A stretch of DNA of 40,386 nt from a bacterium (lineage in GTDB: Bacteria; Elusimicrobiota; Elusimicrobia; UBA1565; UBA9628), in the NCBI GenBank assembly GCA_021783355.1, contig JAJXTZ010000004.1:1-40386 (forward strand), in the 5' to 3' direction. How positions within the stretch are numbered: the stretch's first letter is position 1; every line of letters begins with the position of its first letter. A program made the translations under genes and the position numbers. This document shows positions 14,878 to 25,200 of the stretch, one piece after another. The notes below the pieces were generated by a model. It worked only from the letters and a program-made list of their open reading frames with translations, did no database searches and was not told the origin of the DNA.

Positions 14878-14931
14878 AGTATGCCAGGTTCTCGTCGCGC
14901 GAGTCTTGCTCCCGGATGACAAGCGCGTCAT
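14878..14931 (-). promoter_or_regulatory. Regulator box and -10 of the PepSY gene
   Basis: The box reads ATGACGCGCTTGTCAT in gene orientation (14931-14916). After 32 bp comes CATACT (14883-14878), ending 6 nt before ATG 14871. The box overlaps the stop codon of the COG4705 gene (14930-14928). Confidence 0.75.
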
Positions 14932-15782
14932 GCGGCCTCCGCCTGCCCGGCGTCCGGCGCCGGGAGCGCGTCCGCCGCGCCGGCCTCCGCGCCGATCACG
15001 TCCTTCCTCGTCAGCGTGAGGTAAGCGACCAGGGCCAGGATCGCGGCCAGGAAGAGCGCGCTCGTGGCGGTCGTCCCCAGCCCCAGGCCGCCGGCGGAGC
15101 CGGGCTGGGACAAAAAGTCGCCGATGGAGGCGCCCAGCGGGCGCGTCAGGATGTAGGCCAGCCAGAAGCCGGCGACGGCGTTCGTGGACTGATGCCGGTG
15201 CCCTGAGGCCAGAAGCGCGCGCAGGCCGTAGTGCCCGGCCGCCACGGCCGCGATGAGGCCCGCGAAGATGAGCAGCGAGGTCAGATAGCCCAGCCCCCAT
15301 TTTTCCGCGGACAGGTCGCCCGCCGCCGTGCCCAGCGCGAAGGTGAACAGGATCGTCAGCCAGTAGAAGGCTTCGCGGCGGGTCGTGAGGATGCTGTGCA
15401 CGGACAGGGTCTTCTCGGCCGCGTACCAGCCCGCGAAGGTCGCCAGGAGCAGGACGGAAAAGACGAGAGTGCTCGTCGTCAGGGGCACGCCCAGGCGGTC
15501 CGTCAGGTTGTCGGTGATCAAGGTGCCCACGACGCTGAGCAGGACGACGGCCAGCCAGTAGACGGACGGCACGTACTTCTTCTTGCGGAACTGCACGGCC
15601 ATGACGACGGCGAGGAGGCCGCTCATGACGAGGGAGGTGTTCGTCAAGCCGAAATGGAGCGTCTCGTTGAGGTAATCGGCCGCGGTCTCGCCGATCGTCG
15701 TGCAGAGGACCTTGATGATCCAGAAGTAGACCGTGATCTCAGGAACCTTGTTGAGCATCCTGCGCGCAGGGCTTGCGTTCAT
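14928..15782 (-). CDS. COG4705-family polytopic membrane protein
   Basis: A 284-residue inner-membrane protein with about eight to nine hydrophobic segments. It matches the COG4705 pattern of repeated units: LNKVPEITVYFWIIKVLCTT-IGETAADYLN, LITDNLTDRLG, FYWLTILFTFALGTAAGDL and FWLAYILTRPLGASIGDFL. The recurring T-x-GE/AGD/SIGDF motifs indicate internal duplication. The biochemical role is unknown; relatives are, in my recollection, often linked to two-component systems and PepSY genes, as here. An AGGAGG Shine-Dalgarno lies 7 nt before ATG 15782, so this member of the regulon has a normal leader of about 46 nt. Confidence 0.85.
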   Translation of the reverse strand: MNASPARRMLNKVPEITVYFWIIKVLCTTIGETAADYLNETLHFGLTNTSLVMSGLLAVVMAVQFRKKKYVPSVYWLAVVLLSVVGTLITDNLTDRLGVPLTTSTLVFSVLLLATFAGWYAAEKTLSVHSILTTRREAFYWLTILFTFALGTAAGDLSAEKWGLGYLTSLLIFAGLIAAVAAGHYGLRALLASGHRHQSTNAVAGFWLAYILTRPLGASIGDFLSQPGSAGGLGLGTTATSALFLAAILALVAYLTLTRKDVIGAEAGAADALPAPDAGQAEAA

Positions 15783-15835
15783 CGTCGTGCCTCCTGAGGG
15801 CGGCCGCGCGCGTGCGCGGCAACCCCTCGCCCGAC

Positions 15836-15889
15836 AGCATAACCCGCCCGCGCGCCCGCCGCCTGTCGCGGCTATGACAATCCTGACAG
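15836..15889 (-). promoter_or_regulatory. Regulator box and -10 of the COG4705 gene
   Basis: In gene orientation the box is CTGTCAGGATTGTCAT (15889-15874): a perfect proximal half and a degenerate distal half. After 32 bp comes TATGCT (15841-15836), giving an inferred start of transcription near 15829 and a 46-nt leader with AGGAGG. Confidence 0.65.
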
Positions 15890-16030
15890 GCGCGCGCTCG
15901 GCGGGCAGCGCGTCTTGCGGCGCCGGCGTCCTACCCCATGGCGCCGCGAGGCGGAAGGGGGCCGCGCGGAGTCCCGTCCTTCCCGGAGGCCGAGCGCTCG
16001 TCCTTGAGACTGAACTCGGAATAATTCCCA

Positions 16031-16046
16031 GCGGAGAATGCTCCGC
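16031..16046. terminator. Possible weak terminator hairpin of the efflux operon
   Basis: A 6-bp inverted repeat GCGGAG/CTCCGC with a 4-nt loop lies 54 bp past the stop of the beta-propeller gene. It is followed on the minus strand by an A/T-rich GGAATTATT rather than a true U-tract. Weak evidence. Confidence 0.25.
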
Positions 16047-16099
16047 ACGGGTCTTCAGCGGATTTCGGGCCGGTTCGGGACCCGCGGAGAGCCGGCGCT

Positions 16100-17182
16100 C
16101 TACGGCTTCTTCGTGCCCGCGCGGATCAGAGGACGGAGCAGACGCATGACGCGCAGCCGCGGGCGGCCGCCGGCGTCGGCGAGCGGGAAGTAGGCCAGCC
16201 CAGTTTCGGGGTCCACCGCGACGCTGTGCGCGTCGGGTCCGACCCAGCCGCGCCACAGCGTCCTCGGCCTCCCGCCGCGGACGGAGAAGACCGTCGCGAC
16301 GCCGCTCTCGGCGGCGACATAGAGGAGGCCACGCCGGGCGTCCAGCGCCAGCACGTCGGGGTCCCGGCCGACCCGGTCTACCGAGACGGCGCGCAGGTCC
16401 GGCAGAGACAGCGTGAGCAGGCGCGCGTTCGCGTCGCAGGCCACGAAAACGGCACTGTCGGCGTCGTCGACCAGCAGGCCGTGGTCGTGCTCGCAGCTCG
16501 CCGGAAGAGGCAGGCGCCGGACGATCGTCAGCGCCCGCGGGTCGATCACCGCCAGCTCGCGGCGCGTCTGCACGTCGACCAGGACCCGCCGGCCGTCCGC
16601 GTCGTAGGCGCTGTTGCCGGCCTCCCCGCCCAGCGCCAGCGTCTTCAGCACGCGCGGAGGTTCGCCGCCGATCACCGTCTCGCTCCCACCGCGCTCGTCG
16701 GAGACGAAAAGACGGCGCAGGGGCGCGGCCCAGGCGCAGCCGTCGGGAAAGGCGCCGGCGGGCAGGTCGGCGACCGTCGCGAGGTCGGTCAGCCGCAGGG
16801 CCCGCACGCGGCCGCGCCCCAAGGCGCGGCTCGGGAGCGAGCCGGTCGCGCTGACGAAGGCCAGGCCGAGAGGCGGCGCCAGCGTGATCCCCGTGGCCCC
16901 GGGGAAGCCGGGCACGTCCGCGACCGCGCGTCCGCGCCGCACGTCGTAGACCAGGACGCGTCCGGCTTCCATCCGGCTGATGTAGAGGCGTCCGGAGGCC
17001 GCGTCGAAAGCTTGGTAGTCGAAGCGCCCGGCCGGTCCCGGCAAGGGCAGGTCGGCGACCCGCTCCAAGCGCCAGGAGCCGCGCACGGACGCGGCGCGCG
17101 CGGACGCCGCGAAGCCCGCCAGCAGAACCGCCGCCAGCCGCCAGGGGCGGCCGGAGCCCGGCCGGCGTCTCCACGCGGTCAT
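16100..17182 (-). CDS. Secreted YVTN/NHL-type beta-propeller protein, last gene of the efflux operon
   Basis: A 360-residue exported protein with a signal peptide (LAAVLLAGFAASARA). Repeated blades follow, such as DAASGRLYISRMEAGRVLVYD, FVSATGSLPSR, LFVSDERGG and LALDARRGLLYVAAESG, typical of YVTN/40-residue propellers. No catalytic motif is evident; propellers of this kind usually bind ligands or proteins. ATG 17182 overlaps the TolC-like gene stop (ATGA), and longer in-frame extensions are rejected for lack of a signal and of spacing. Being the distal gene of a double efflux operon, it may be a periplasmic accessory or sensor (inference). Confidence 0.8.
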   Translation of the reverse strand: MTAWRRRPGSGRPWRLAAVLLAGFAASARAASVRGSWRLERVADLPLPGPAGRFDYQAFDAASGRLYISRMEAGRVLVYDVRRGRAVADVPGFPGATGITLAPPLGLAFVSATGSLPSRALGRGRVRALRLTDLATVADLPAGAFPDGCAWAAPLRRLFVSDERGGSETVIGGEPPRVLKTLALGGEAGNSAYDADGRRVLVDVQTRRELAVIDPRALTIVRRLPLPASCEHDHGLLVDDADSAVFVACDANARLLTLSLPDLRAVSVDRVGRDPDVLALDARRGLLYVAAESGVATVFSVRGGRPRTLWRGWVGPDAHSVAVDPETGLAYFPLADAGGRPRLRVMRLLRPLIRAGTKKP

Positions 17183-18516
17183 GGCGGTCGGGCGAAAGGC
17201 GTGCCGAGAAGGGCGTTCAGAGCCAAGCGGTCGGCGTCCAGGGCCGCACGCAATCGAATGGATTCCTCTTCGTCCTGCAAGAGGGACGTTTCGAGGCCGA
17301 CATAGGCGCCGGTGTCCATCTCGCCGCTTCGAAACTGCTGTTGGGCCACCCCGGCCATCGCCTTCAGAGCGGCGGTCTGCGCTCGGAGGCGCGCGAGCTG
17401 TTCGGTCATGATCGTCGTCGACCGCCAAAGCCCGTCGGCCTGACTTTGCGCCTGATCGAGCCGCGCCTGGTAGTCGGCTCGCAGCGCCTCGCGGCTGGCA
17501 CGCTCGATCGCCACTCGCCCACGGTTGCCGTTGAAGACCGGGAGGCCGACCTCCACCGACAGGCTGACGGCGTGGACGCCGTCGGCCGCGCCGCGGCCCC
17601 ATCGGAAGCCGGCAGTCAGCGCCGGGAACTGGGCGCGCACGGCGGCGCGTAGGCGCTGCTCCTGGCTCTCGTAGCCGGCTTGAAGGGCCAAGAGGTCGAC
17701 GCGATGCGCCGCCAGAGCGCCGAGGGCGTCCTTAAACTCCTCACGCGATAGCGCTGGTGCCGGGCCCGTCGCCGCCCGCAGGCTCGGACGCGCCTCGGGG
17801 TCGAGACCCAGAAGATAGTTCAGCTCATGCCGGGCCGCATCGGCGTCGAGCTGGACCCGCCGCAATCGGGCGTCGGCGTCCGACAGGACCGTGAGGGCGG
17901 CGGCCACCTTCCGGACCGCCGCGGCGTTCTGCTGGAAATCCGCCGAGTCGAGCTCATATTGCTGAGCCAGGAGCCCGCGGCTTCTCTCGATGACGGCTCG
18001 AAGGTCCTCGTCCTTCCGGACGCGGATGAAAAGCCGGCCGGCCGCCACGGCCGTCTGCCACTCTTTCCAAAGGATCGCCAAGTCCACCTGACTGCGCCGC
18101 GCGCGGGCCTGCGCCTGGGCCGCGGGCCGGAGGACGAAGGCCTGGATATCCTCGCTGACTCCCAGGCTGTAGCCGGTGAGCTCGGGGCCGCGCCCGACGC
18201 CGGCCGCCAAATGGGGGTCGGGCAGCAGACCGGCCGCGAACAACTGGGCCTTCGCCACGCCGGCCTCAAGGCGCGCCGTCTTCAGATCGGGATCGTTGAG
18301 CACGGCCAGAGTCATGGCGTCCGTCACGTCAAGGGCCTGCGGCGCGGAGGTCGAGAGGCCGAGCCCCGGGACTTGGACGGCGGAGGCGGAGGAAACCGCG
18401 GCGACCTCGGAGAGGGCGTCGGACGCCGTCGGCAGGCTTCGCCGCGAATAGGCGGCGCACCCGGACGCGAGAATCGCCGCGGCCGCGGGACACAGCACCC
18501 GAACGTGAAGCCTCAT
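17179..18516 (-). CDS. TolC/CusC-like outer membrane efflux protein (system 2)
   Basis: A 445-residue outer-membrane factor. The N-terminus is lipoprotein-like (CPAAAAILASGCAAYSRRSL). Two OEP-type repeats follow with long helices: VTDAMTLAVLNDPDLKTARL, AKAQLFAAGLLPDPHLAAGV, and in the second half LALQAGYESQEQRLRAAVRA, FRWGRGAADGVHAVSLSVEV and LPVFNGNRGRVAIERASREA. It would form the trimeric exit duct for the RND pump at 18513. The start forms ATGA with the stop of the pump gene, and the end forms ATGA with the propeller gene, so all are translationally coupled. Confidence 0.88.
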   Translation of the reverse strand: MRLHVRVLCPAAAAILASGCAAYSRRSLPTASDALSEVAAVSSASAVQVPGLGLSTSAPQALDVTDAMTLAVLNDPDLKTARLEAGVAKAQLFAAGLLPDPHLAAGVGRGPELTGYSLGVSEDIQAFVLRPAAQAQARARRSQVDLAILWKEWQTAVAAGRLFIRVRKDEDLRAVIERSRGLLAQQYELDSADFQQNAAAVRKVAAALTVLSDADARLRRVQLDADAARHELNYLLGLDPEARPSLRAATGPAPALSREEFKDALGALAAHRVDLLALQAGYESQEQRLRAAVRAQFPALTAGFRWGRGAADGVHAVSLSVEVGLPVFNGNRGRVAIERASREALRADYQARLDQAQSQADGLWRSTTIMTEQLARLRAQTAALKAMAGVAQQQFRSGEMDTGAYVGLETSLLQDEEESIRLRAALDADRLALNALLGTPFARPP

Positions 18517-21500
18517 GACGCCCCGCCGCGAGCCGCGAGCCTGAGGCGCCGGGTCATGTAAAGCGCCGGAATCAGATTGGTGCTCAGCAAAGCGCTCCAG
18601 ACGATCCCGCCCAGGGTCACGATGGCCAGGCCCTGCTCCGGCGCGGCGCCCTGGCCGAAGCCGAGCGCCGTCGGAAGCATCCCCAGCACGGCCGTGAGCG
18701 TGGTCAAGACGATGGGCCGGAAGCGCACGCGGATGGCCTCGCGAACGGCGGCCTCCGGCCCCATTCCGGACAGCTCGTTGCGGCGCGCGCGATAGAGCAG
18801 GACGATGCCGTGGTTGAGGCCGATGCCGATCAAGGTCAGGAAGGCCACCAGGCCCGTGGCGTTGAGTCCCACCGTGCTGACCGCCAGAGCGATCGCGCCG
18901 CCGGTGAAGGCCAGGGGCGTGAGCAGCAGCAGCAGGCCGGGCGCCAGGAGGCCGTCGAACTGCAGGACCAGGATGCCGATCATCAGCACGAAGGCCGCCA
19001 GGGCGGCGACGGTCAACCCCAGAGCCGCCTTTTCCAGCTCGGGATAGAGGCCGCCGAAGGCGTAGCGATAGCCGGGAGGCAGCGGGATTTTCTCGAGCTG
19101 GGCGCGGGCGGCGGAGATCGCGCGGCCCAGCGGTCCCGTCGGTATCGCGAGGATTTCGAGGGCGCGCGCCCCCCCGATGTGGACGAGCTGGTTCGGGGTG
19201 ATCGCGAGGTCCAGTCGCGCCAATTGCCCGAGAGGAGTCCAGCCCGAAGTGCGAATCGGCAGGCGCGCAAGATCGGCCATGGATTTTTCGGGAGCGTCGG
19301 CCAGGCGCAGGTAGAGGTCGAGCGGGACGTTGCCATCAGGAACGCGCGCCGCGATCACGCCGTTGATCAGAGGCTCGACCTGCTTTTGCAGGTCGCCCGG
19401 CGTCAGGCCGTAAGCGGCGAGCGCGCCGGCGTCGGGCTTGAGCTGAATCTGGCTGACGGGATAGGCGTTGTTGTTGAAAATCGACGTTAGCGAGGGAACC
19501 TTCTTGAGGACGTCGGAGAACCGCTCGGCAAGCCGCCGCAGGACGGAGATGCGGCTGCCGAAGATTTCGAGCACGAAGGGCTGGGGCAGCCCCGAGAGGC
19601 TCTCTCCGACGCGCTCCAGCGTCGGCGTGCCCATCGCCGTCTGCACGCCCGTCATTCGGCTGGCCGCCAACAGCCGCGCGCCGATCTTGTCGAGGCTGTT
19701 GAAATTGACGCCGGGCTTAAGAGAGATCGTGATCTCGCCCGCGTAGGCGGGCTCGGTGTAGGCCGAGCTTGACGGCGAGCCGATGCGCGCCATGACGTGG
19801 TCGACGGCGGGATCGGCCCGCAGGCGCGCCGTGATCGCGGCGACGGCGGTCTCCGTCTCGGCCAGCGAACTGCCGGGCGGCAGCGTGAAGCTTTCGAGCA
19901 GGACGCCCTCGTTGGGCAAGGGCAGGAAATTGACCGGGACGACGGCCAGAGCGCCCAGGCTGACCAGAAACAGCGTCAGACACGCCCCGAGAGCCTTTCC
20001 GGGCCGCTGAAGAATCCAGTCGAAGATGCGCTCGTTCGCTCGCCTGAGCCGGTCGAGGGCCTGAGCGCCGGCGGCCTCTTTGGCGCCGTGGCGCGCCCTG
20101 ATGAAGCCGAGGCTCAGAGGGATGAAGGTCAGCGAGACCAGCAGAGAGGCGAGCAGCGACAAAGTCATCGCCAGGGCGAAGGGAATGAAAAACAACCCGG
20201 CGATGCCGCCGACGAACAGCATCGGGATGAAGACGGAGACCGTCGTGAGCGTCCCCGTCGTATCCGGCCCCGCGATGTCCTTGACGCCGCGCGCTATGCC
20301 CGTCCAATGCTCGTCGCCTTGCTCCCACCGGTGATAGATGCTCTCCAGGACGATGATGGCGTCGTCGGCGAGAAGCCCGACGGCCACGGTCAGGGCGCCC
20401 AGGGTCATCAGATCGAGGCTCTGGCCGGCGGCGTAGAGCGCCGCGACGCCCATGAGCAGCGACAGGGGTATGCTCAGCCCCAGAATCCACGTGTCTCCGC
20501 TTCCCCCCAGCGCCCAAACCAAGACGGCGATCGCCAGGATGCCGCCGACGACGAGATTGACGCCGAGGTCCTTGCCGACCGCGCCGACCAGGCGTCCTTG
20601 GTCATAGATCTTGATCCAGCGGACTCCCGCCGGAAGCGCGGGCAGCGTCTCGGCGATGGTCGCCGCCGCGGCGCGCGTGACGGGAATCGTCGAGGCGCCG
20701 GGCTGCTTGAACACGGTCAGGGCCAGCGCCGGGCGGCCGTCGAGGAGCAGGGCGTTGAGCGTGGGCACGGCGGAGCGCACGACGCGCGCCAGAGCGCGCA
20801 GGGGGATCGGGCCCTCCGCCCCGGCCACCGGGACGGCCTCGAGCTGGGCCGCCGTGACGGGGAGGTTGCGCGCCTCGATGAAGACGTCCTGATGGCCTTC
20901 GGTCAGATAGCCGCCGGGGGTCAGCAGGACTTGGCTCTTGAGGGCGTCCACAAGGGCGGTGACGGGGACCTTGTAGCGGTGAAGCGCGGCCAGGTCGGGC
21001 TGGACCCATAGCGCCTCGTCGCCGCTGCCGTAGACGTCGACGCGCTGCACGCCGGGCAGGGCGCGCAGCGCGGGGACGACGTCCGCCAGGACGGCGCGCT
21101 GGGCCTGCGCCGGCGGCTCGGAGGCCGGGAGCTCAAGGGCGTAGTCGGCCACCTCGTTGACCGCGTTGCCCATGATCTGGGCCATCGGGTGAACCGAAGC
21201 GGGCAGGTCGGCGCGGGCCAGATCGATCGCGCCGCTGACGGCCTGGAGGTCGAGCTGGGCGTTGGTTCCTGCTTGGAACCGCACGTCGATCTCCGCCGTG
21301 CCGTTGCCCATCGTCGATCGGACCGAGGCCAGACCGGGCAGGGCCATGATGCGCCCTTCGAGCGGCCGGACGAGCTGCGTCTCCAGCTCGACGGCGGCCG
21401 CGCCGGGCTCGTGGGCGACGACGCTGATCTGCGGGAAGTCGAAGCGGGGAAGGACCTCGACCGGGATCTTATGCCAAGCATAGAGGCCGTAAGAGAGAAG

Positions 21501-21575
21501 GCCTCCGTAGACCAGCGCCCAAAGCACCGGCTTGGTCAGGAGCTCCGCCAGGCCCTTCGGCTCTCTTCCTGGCAT
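18513..21575 (-). CDS. RND efflux transporter (HME/CzcA-like), system 2
   Basis: An inner-membrane proton-driven pump of 1020 residues with twelve predicted membrane helices. The TM4 proton relay reads VGLLADDAIIVLESIYHRW with a double Asp. The porter domains follow the RND pattern (LPPGSSLAETETAVAAI; LVRPLEGRIMALPGLASVRS), and the end has RFRPIVLTTLTAVLGMLPTA and APEQGLAIVTLGG, like the heavy-metal CzcA/CusA branch. In place of the common GIAVRNGI it has GIGLNHGIVLLY. ATG 21575 overlaps the stop of the adaptor gene (TGATG); a TTG three bases upstream is less likely. Substrate unknown. Confidence 0.9.
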   Translation of the reverse strand: MPGREPKGLAELLTKPVLWALVYGGLLSYGLYAWHKIPVEVLPRFDFPQISVVAHEPGAAAVELETQLVRPLEGRIMALPGLASVRSTMGNGTAEIDVRFQAGTNAQLDLQAVSGAIDLARADLPASVHPMAQIMGNAVNEVADYALELPASEPPAQAQRAVLADVVPALRALPGVQRVDVYGSGDEALWVQPDLAALHRYKVPVTALVDALKSQVLLTPGGYLTEGHQDVFIEARNLPVTAAQLEAVPVAGAEGPIPLRALARVVRSAVPTLNALLLDGRPALALTVFKQPGASTIPVTRAAAATIAETLPALPAGVRWIKIYDQGRLVGAVGKDLGVNLVVGGILAIAVLVWALGGSGDTWILGLSIPLSLLMGVAALYAAGQSLDLMTLGALTVAVGLLADDAIIVLESIYHRWEQGDEHWTGIARGVKDIAGPDTTGTLTTVSVFIPMLFVGGIAGLFFIPFALAMTLSLLASLLVSLTFIPLSLGFIRARHGAKEAAGAQALDRLRRANERIFDWILQRPGKALGACLTLFLVSLGALAVVPVNFLPLPNEGVLLESFTLPPGSSLAETETAVAAITARLRADPAVDHVMARIGSPSSSAYTEPAYAGEITISLKPGVNFNSLDKIGARLLAASRMTGVQTAMGTPTLERVGESLSGLPQPFVLEIFGSRISVLRRLAERFSDVLKKVPSLTSIFNNNAYPVSQIQLKPDAGALAAYGLTPGDLQKQVEPLINGVIAARVPDGNVPLDLYLRLADAPEKSMADLARLPIRTSGWTPLGQLARLDLAITPNQLVHIGGARALEILAIPTGPLGRAISAARAQLEKIPLPPGYRYAFGGLYPELEKAALGLTVAALAAFVLMIGILVLQFDGLLAPGLLLLLTPLAFTGGAIALAVSTVGLNATGLVAFLTLIGIGLNHGIVLLYRARRNELSGMGPEAAVREAIRVRFRPIVLTTLTAVLGMLPTALGFGQGAAPEQGLAIVTLGGIVWSALLSTNLIPALYMTRRLRLAARGGAS

Positions 21576-22210
21576 CAATCAGGGGGCTGATAAGCCTGAG
21601 CCACGCGGCGGTGGTATTCCAAGTAGGCGTTGGCGACGACGACGCGGGTCCCCGGCTCCAGTCCGCTTTCGATGAAGGTGTCCCACCCGCGCGCCGGCCC
21701 CGGCCGCACTTCTTGAGGCACGTCGCCGGAAGCGGTGCGCACGAGCACCCACCAGCGCCCGCGGTCGAGAACGAGGGCGCGCGTCGGCACCTTCGGAAGG
21801 TCTCGCGGGGGTCCGCTCAAAGTCACCGTGCCGAACATGCCGTTCTGCCAGTCGGGCTTGGCGGGGGCCGCGATCATCGCCACCGATTCCCCGCCGTCGG
21901 CGCGCAACAGAGAGAATTTGGCGCACACCTTGACGGGCACGGAGCGGCCCGAGCCCGCCGGCGCGAAGTTCCCCTTCAGTCCCGGCCGAAGCTCCTTGAG
22001 GTCGGCGCCGTAGAAGGCGGCCTTGAGCCATAGCCCCTCGGAGGCCGCGCAGCCCCGCGGCCGCGCGTTTCCCCAGGCCAGGGGAGGCTCGACTTGGGCA
22101 TAGGCTTGGTAGTGTGCGCTGACGGTGCTCGTTCGCACCGTCATGACGTCCGCTTCGCCGGCGGTTCCCGCATGAGCGAGAGATGCCAATGCGAGAAAAA
22201 AGAAGCTCAT
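21575..22210 (-). CDS. Short RND periplasmic adaptor (system 2) lacking the helical hairpin
   Basis: A 211-residue exported protein (signal peptide MSFFFLALASLAHAG). Its second half resembles the beta-barrel and membrane-proximal domains of RND adaptors: GMFGTVTLSGPPRDLPKVPT, ALVLDRGRWWVLVRTASGDV and GLEPGTRVVVANAYLEYHR. A normal adaptor is 350-450 residues with an N-terminal biotinyl-lipoyl domain and a long alpha-hairpin; neither is visible here. A strong GAGGAG Shine-Dalgarno lies before ATG 22210, only 25 nt after the end of the first pump gene, so it belongs to the same operon. Confidence 0.75.
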   Translation of the reverse strand: MSFFFLALASLAHAGTAGEADVMTVRTSTVSAHYQAYAQVEPPLAWGNARPRGCAASEGLWLKAAFYGADLKELRPGLKGNFAPAGSGRSVPVKVCAKFSLLRADGGESVAMIAAPAKPDWQNGMFGTVTLSGPPRDLPKVPTRALVLDRGRWWVLVRTASGDVPQEVRPGPARGWDTFIESGLEPGTRVVVANAYLEYHRRVAQAYQPPD

Positions 22211-22235
22211 TCAATCTCCTCGGAACTGCGCTGAA

Positions 22236-25200
22236 TTATGACATTTTGCGGCGCCGGCGGCCGGGCCGCGCGACCAGCGCCGCGGCGGGCAGGACGATCA
22301 GCGTGAGCAAGGTCGAGGTCAGGATGCCGCCGATCACCGCGATCGCCAGCGGCTTCTGCAGCTCCGAGCCCGTCCCCCAGCCGGCCGCCAGCGGCAGGAG
22401 GCCAAGGATCATCACCGCGGCCGTCATCAGGATCGGGCGCAGGCGCTTCATGGCCGCCGCGTGCACGGCCTCCTCAAGGGGATGGCCCGCCGAGAGCATC
22501 AGGTTCATGTAGTCCAGCAGCATGATCCCGTTGCGCACGACGATGCCCACGAGGAGGACCGAGCCGATCATCGAGGAGACGTTCAGGGTCTGCCCGGCCA
22601 GCCACAGCGCCCAGACCGCGCCCACGCCGGCCAGCGGGATCGTCAAGAGGACCAGCAGGACCTGGGCGGCCGAGCGGAACTCGATCCACAGGATGAAGGC
22701 CACCACCATCACGGCCAAGAGGAGGACGTCGGCCATGTTGCCCATCGCCGCGCTTTGCGCCGCGTATTTGCCGGAGAAGTCCCACGAATAGCCCGCCGGC
22801 AGGCCCAGGGCGTCGGCGGCCCGGCGGATGTCGGCGGCCGCGTTCTTCGTGTTGCGGCCCCGGACGTTGGCGGTGATCGTGATGCGGCGAGTCATGTGGT
22901 CGTGCTGGATCTCGCTGGGGATGTCGCCGTAGCCGACGGCGGCCACCTGCTCGAGCGGGACGGTGCTGCCGCCCGCGGTCTGGAGCGGCAGGCTGCGCAG
23001 GGCCTCCAGGTCCAGGTCGCGGCCGGCCGGGGCCAGGTGCACCACCACGTCCACCTGCTTCTGCACCTCGCGCACAGCGGTCACGGTCAGGCCCGAGGAG
23101 AAGGCGCGCAGGGCGTCGTCGAGGGCGCGCTGGGAGATGCCCAGGCGCCCGGCCTCCTTCTTGTCGACCGTGATCTGGAGGGAGGGCACCGGCGCGTCGG
23201 TCGGCGGGCGCAGGTCGACGAGGCCCCGGATCGCGGACAGCTCCGGCAGCAGCTTGGCGGCAAAGCGGTGCAGGACGCCCAGGTCCGGACCGTACAGGTT
23301 GACCCCGATGTCGGCCGGGACGCCGCCCAGGGCGTCGTTGATCTTGTCGGCCAGCGGCATCAGGTAATCCACGAGGACGCCGGGCAAGGCCGCGGTCTTC
23401 TCGCTCATCAGCGCGATCATCCGGGAGAGCGCGATCGGCCGTTCGCCCTTGGAGACCAGCTTGAGCATGATGTCGCTGTGGTTGACGTTGTCGGTGTCCT
23501 CCGCGCCCGGGGCGTGGCCGGTGCGGCGCACGACGGTGACGACGCCGGGCAGGCCCTTGGCCCACAGCTCGATCTTGCGGTTGACGCGCTCGGCCTCGGG
23601 CAGCGAGGTGCCGGGCGGCATCGTGGAGTTGAGCAGGAGCGCGCCCTCGTCGAGGTCCGGCAGGAAGGAGAGGTCCAGGCGGCGGAAGGCGAGGCCCGCC
23701 AGCAGCAGGGCCGGCACGAAGCCCAGGAGCACGACGGTCTTCGGCCGCCGGAAGGCGGGGGCGAGCGCGCGCGCGTAGAGCCCGTGCAGGGCGCCCTCCT
23801 TCTCCTCGGCCACCTCGCGGCCGGAGAGGAAGCGGTCGGCCAGCGCCGGGATCGCCGTCAGGGCCACCACCAGCGAGGCCAGGAGCGCGAAGGTGACCGT
23901 GCCGCTGACCGGGGCGAACAGGCGCCCGGGCAGGCCCGCCACCAGCACCATCGGGGCGAAGATGCCGATGTTGGCGAAAGTCGAGGCCACGACCGGGATC
24001 GCCACCTCGGCCGTCGCGCGCGCGATCACCTGCGGGTGGCTCGCGCGCCCGCGCAGCTCCGGGGTCGCCAGCCAGCGGAAGATGTTCTCCAGGACGATGA
24101 TCGTGTTGTCGACGATGATGCTGGTGCCGATCGCCAGGCCCCCCAGGGACATGATGTTGACGCCGATGCCCGCCGCGCGCATCCCGACGACCGCCGCCAG
24201 CACCGAGAGCGGGATGCTCAGGGTCGCGATCAGGGTCGTGCGCGCGTGGCGCAGGAAGGCCATCAGCACCAGCACCACCAGCAGCGCCCCGATCCAGACG
24301 CTCTCCTTGACGCTGGCGATGGAGTCGTCGACGAGCCGGGCCTGGTCGTAGTAGTTGCGGATCGTCTCGCCGGCGGGCAGGCTCCGGGAGAACTTGGCGA
24401 CCTCGGCGCGCACGCCCGCGGCGACGGCTCCGGTGTCGTAGCTGGGCTGCTTGAGCACCTGGACGAGGACGGCGGGGCGCCCGTCCTGCGAGGTGTCGCC
24501 GCGCTCGTACTGGAACTCCTTGTCCACGCGCGCCACGTCCTTGACGCGGACCGGCACGCCGCCCTTGACCGCGACCACGGTCTCGGCGATCTCGCCGGCG
24601 TCGCGGAACTGGCCGTTGACGTGCAGGACCAGCTCCTGGTCGTAGTCGTTGACCACCCCCGGGCTCGACAGGATGTTGTTGTCGTCGAGCGCGGAGCGCA
24701 GGTCGGAGAGGGTCACGCCGTACTTGATCATCAGGTAGGAGTTCGGGTAGACGGCGTACTCGTCGACCTTGCCGCCCATGACCAGGACCTTGTAGACGCC
24801 CGGGATGCGCTGCAGGCGCGGCTTGAGGTCGTACATCGCCGAGTCGCGCAGGGCGACGAGGTCCTTGCCGCCGGTGAGGCTGTAGCCCTCGATCATCGAG
24901 AGCGTCGCGCTGAGGTTCTCGATCGTGGGCTGGGCGCCGGGCGGCAGCTGCCCCTGGACCGCCGAGAGCGCCTCGATGAGCAGCTGGCGCGCGGTCAGCA
25001 TGTCGGTGCCCCACCGGAAGGAGACCGAGACCATCGCGATCCCGGTCCCCGAGACCGAGCGCACGTCGGTCACGCCCAGCACGCCGCTGGCCGCGCTCTC
25101 GATGGGCAGGGTCACCTGCCGCTCCATCTCGAGCGAGGAGTAGCTGGGCACCTCGACGATCACGTTGAGCGTCGGGAAGTTCAGCGTCGGGAACAGGTCC

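Larger units (their letters stand above)
15783..16099. other. 317-bp intergenic region between efflux operon end and COG4705 gene
   Basis: It holds the leader, -10 and regulator box of the COG4705 gene (15783-15889). Further on lies a hairpin GCGGAG-aatg-CTCCGC (16031-16046) that could end the efflux operon transcript. I see no convincing gene in 15890-16099. Confidence 0.5.

Noticed and set aside
14928-17174. A single long frame joining the COG4705 protein to an upstream Arg-rich extension.
   Set aside because: The extension is an out-of-frame shadow of the propeller gene; ATG 15782 has an AGGAGG Shine-Dalgarno and matches the family N-terminus.
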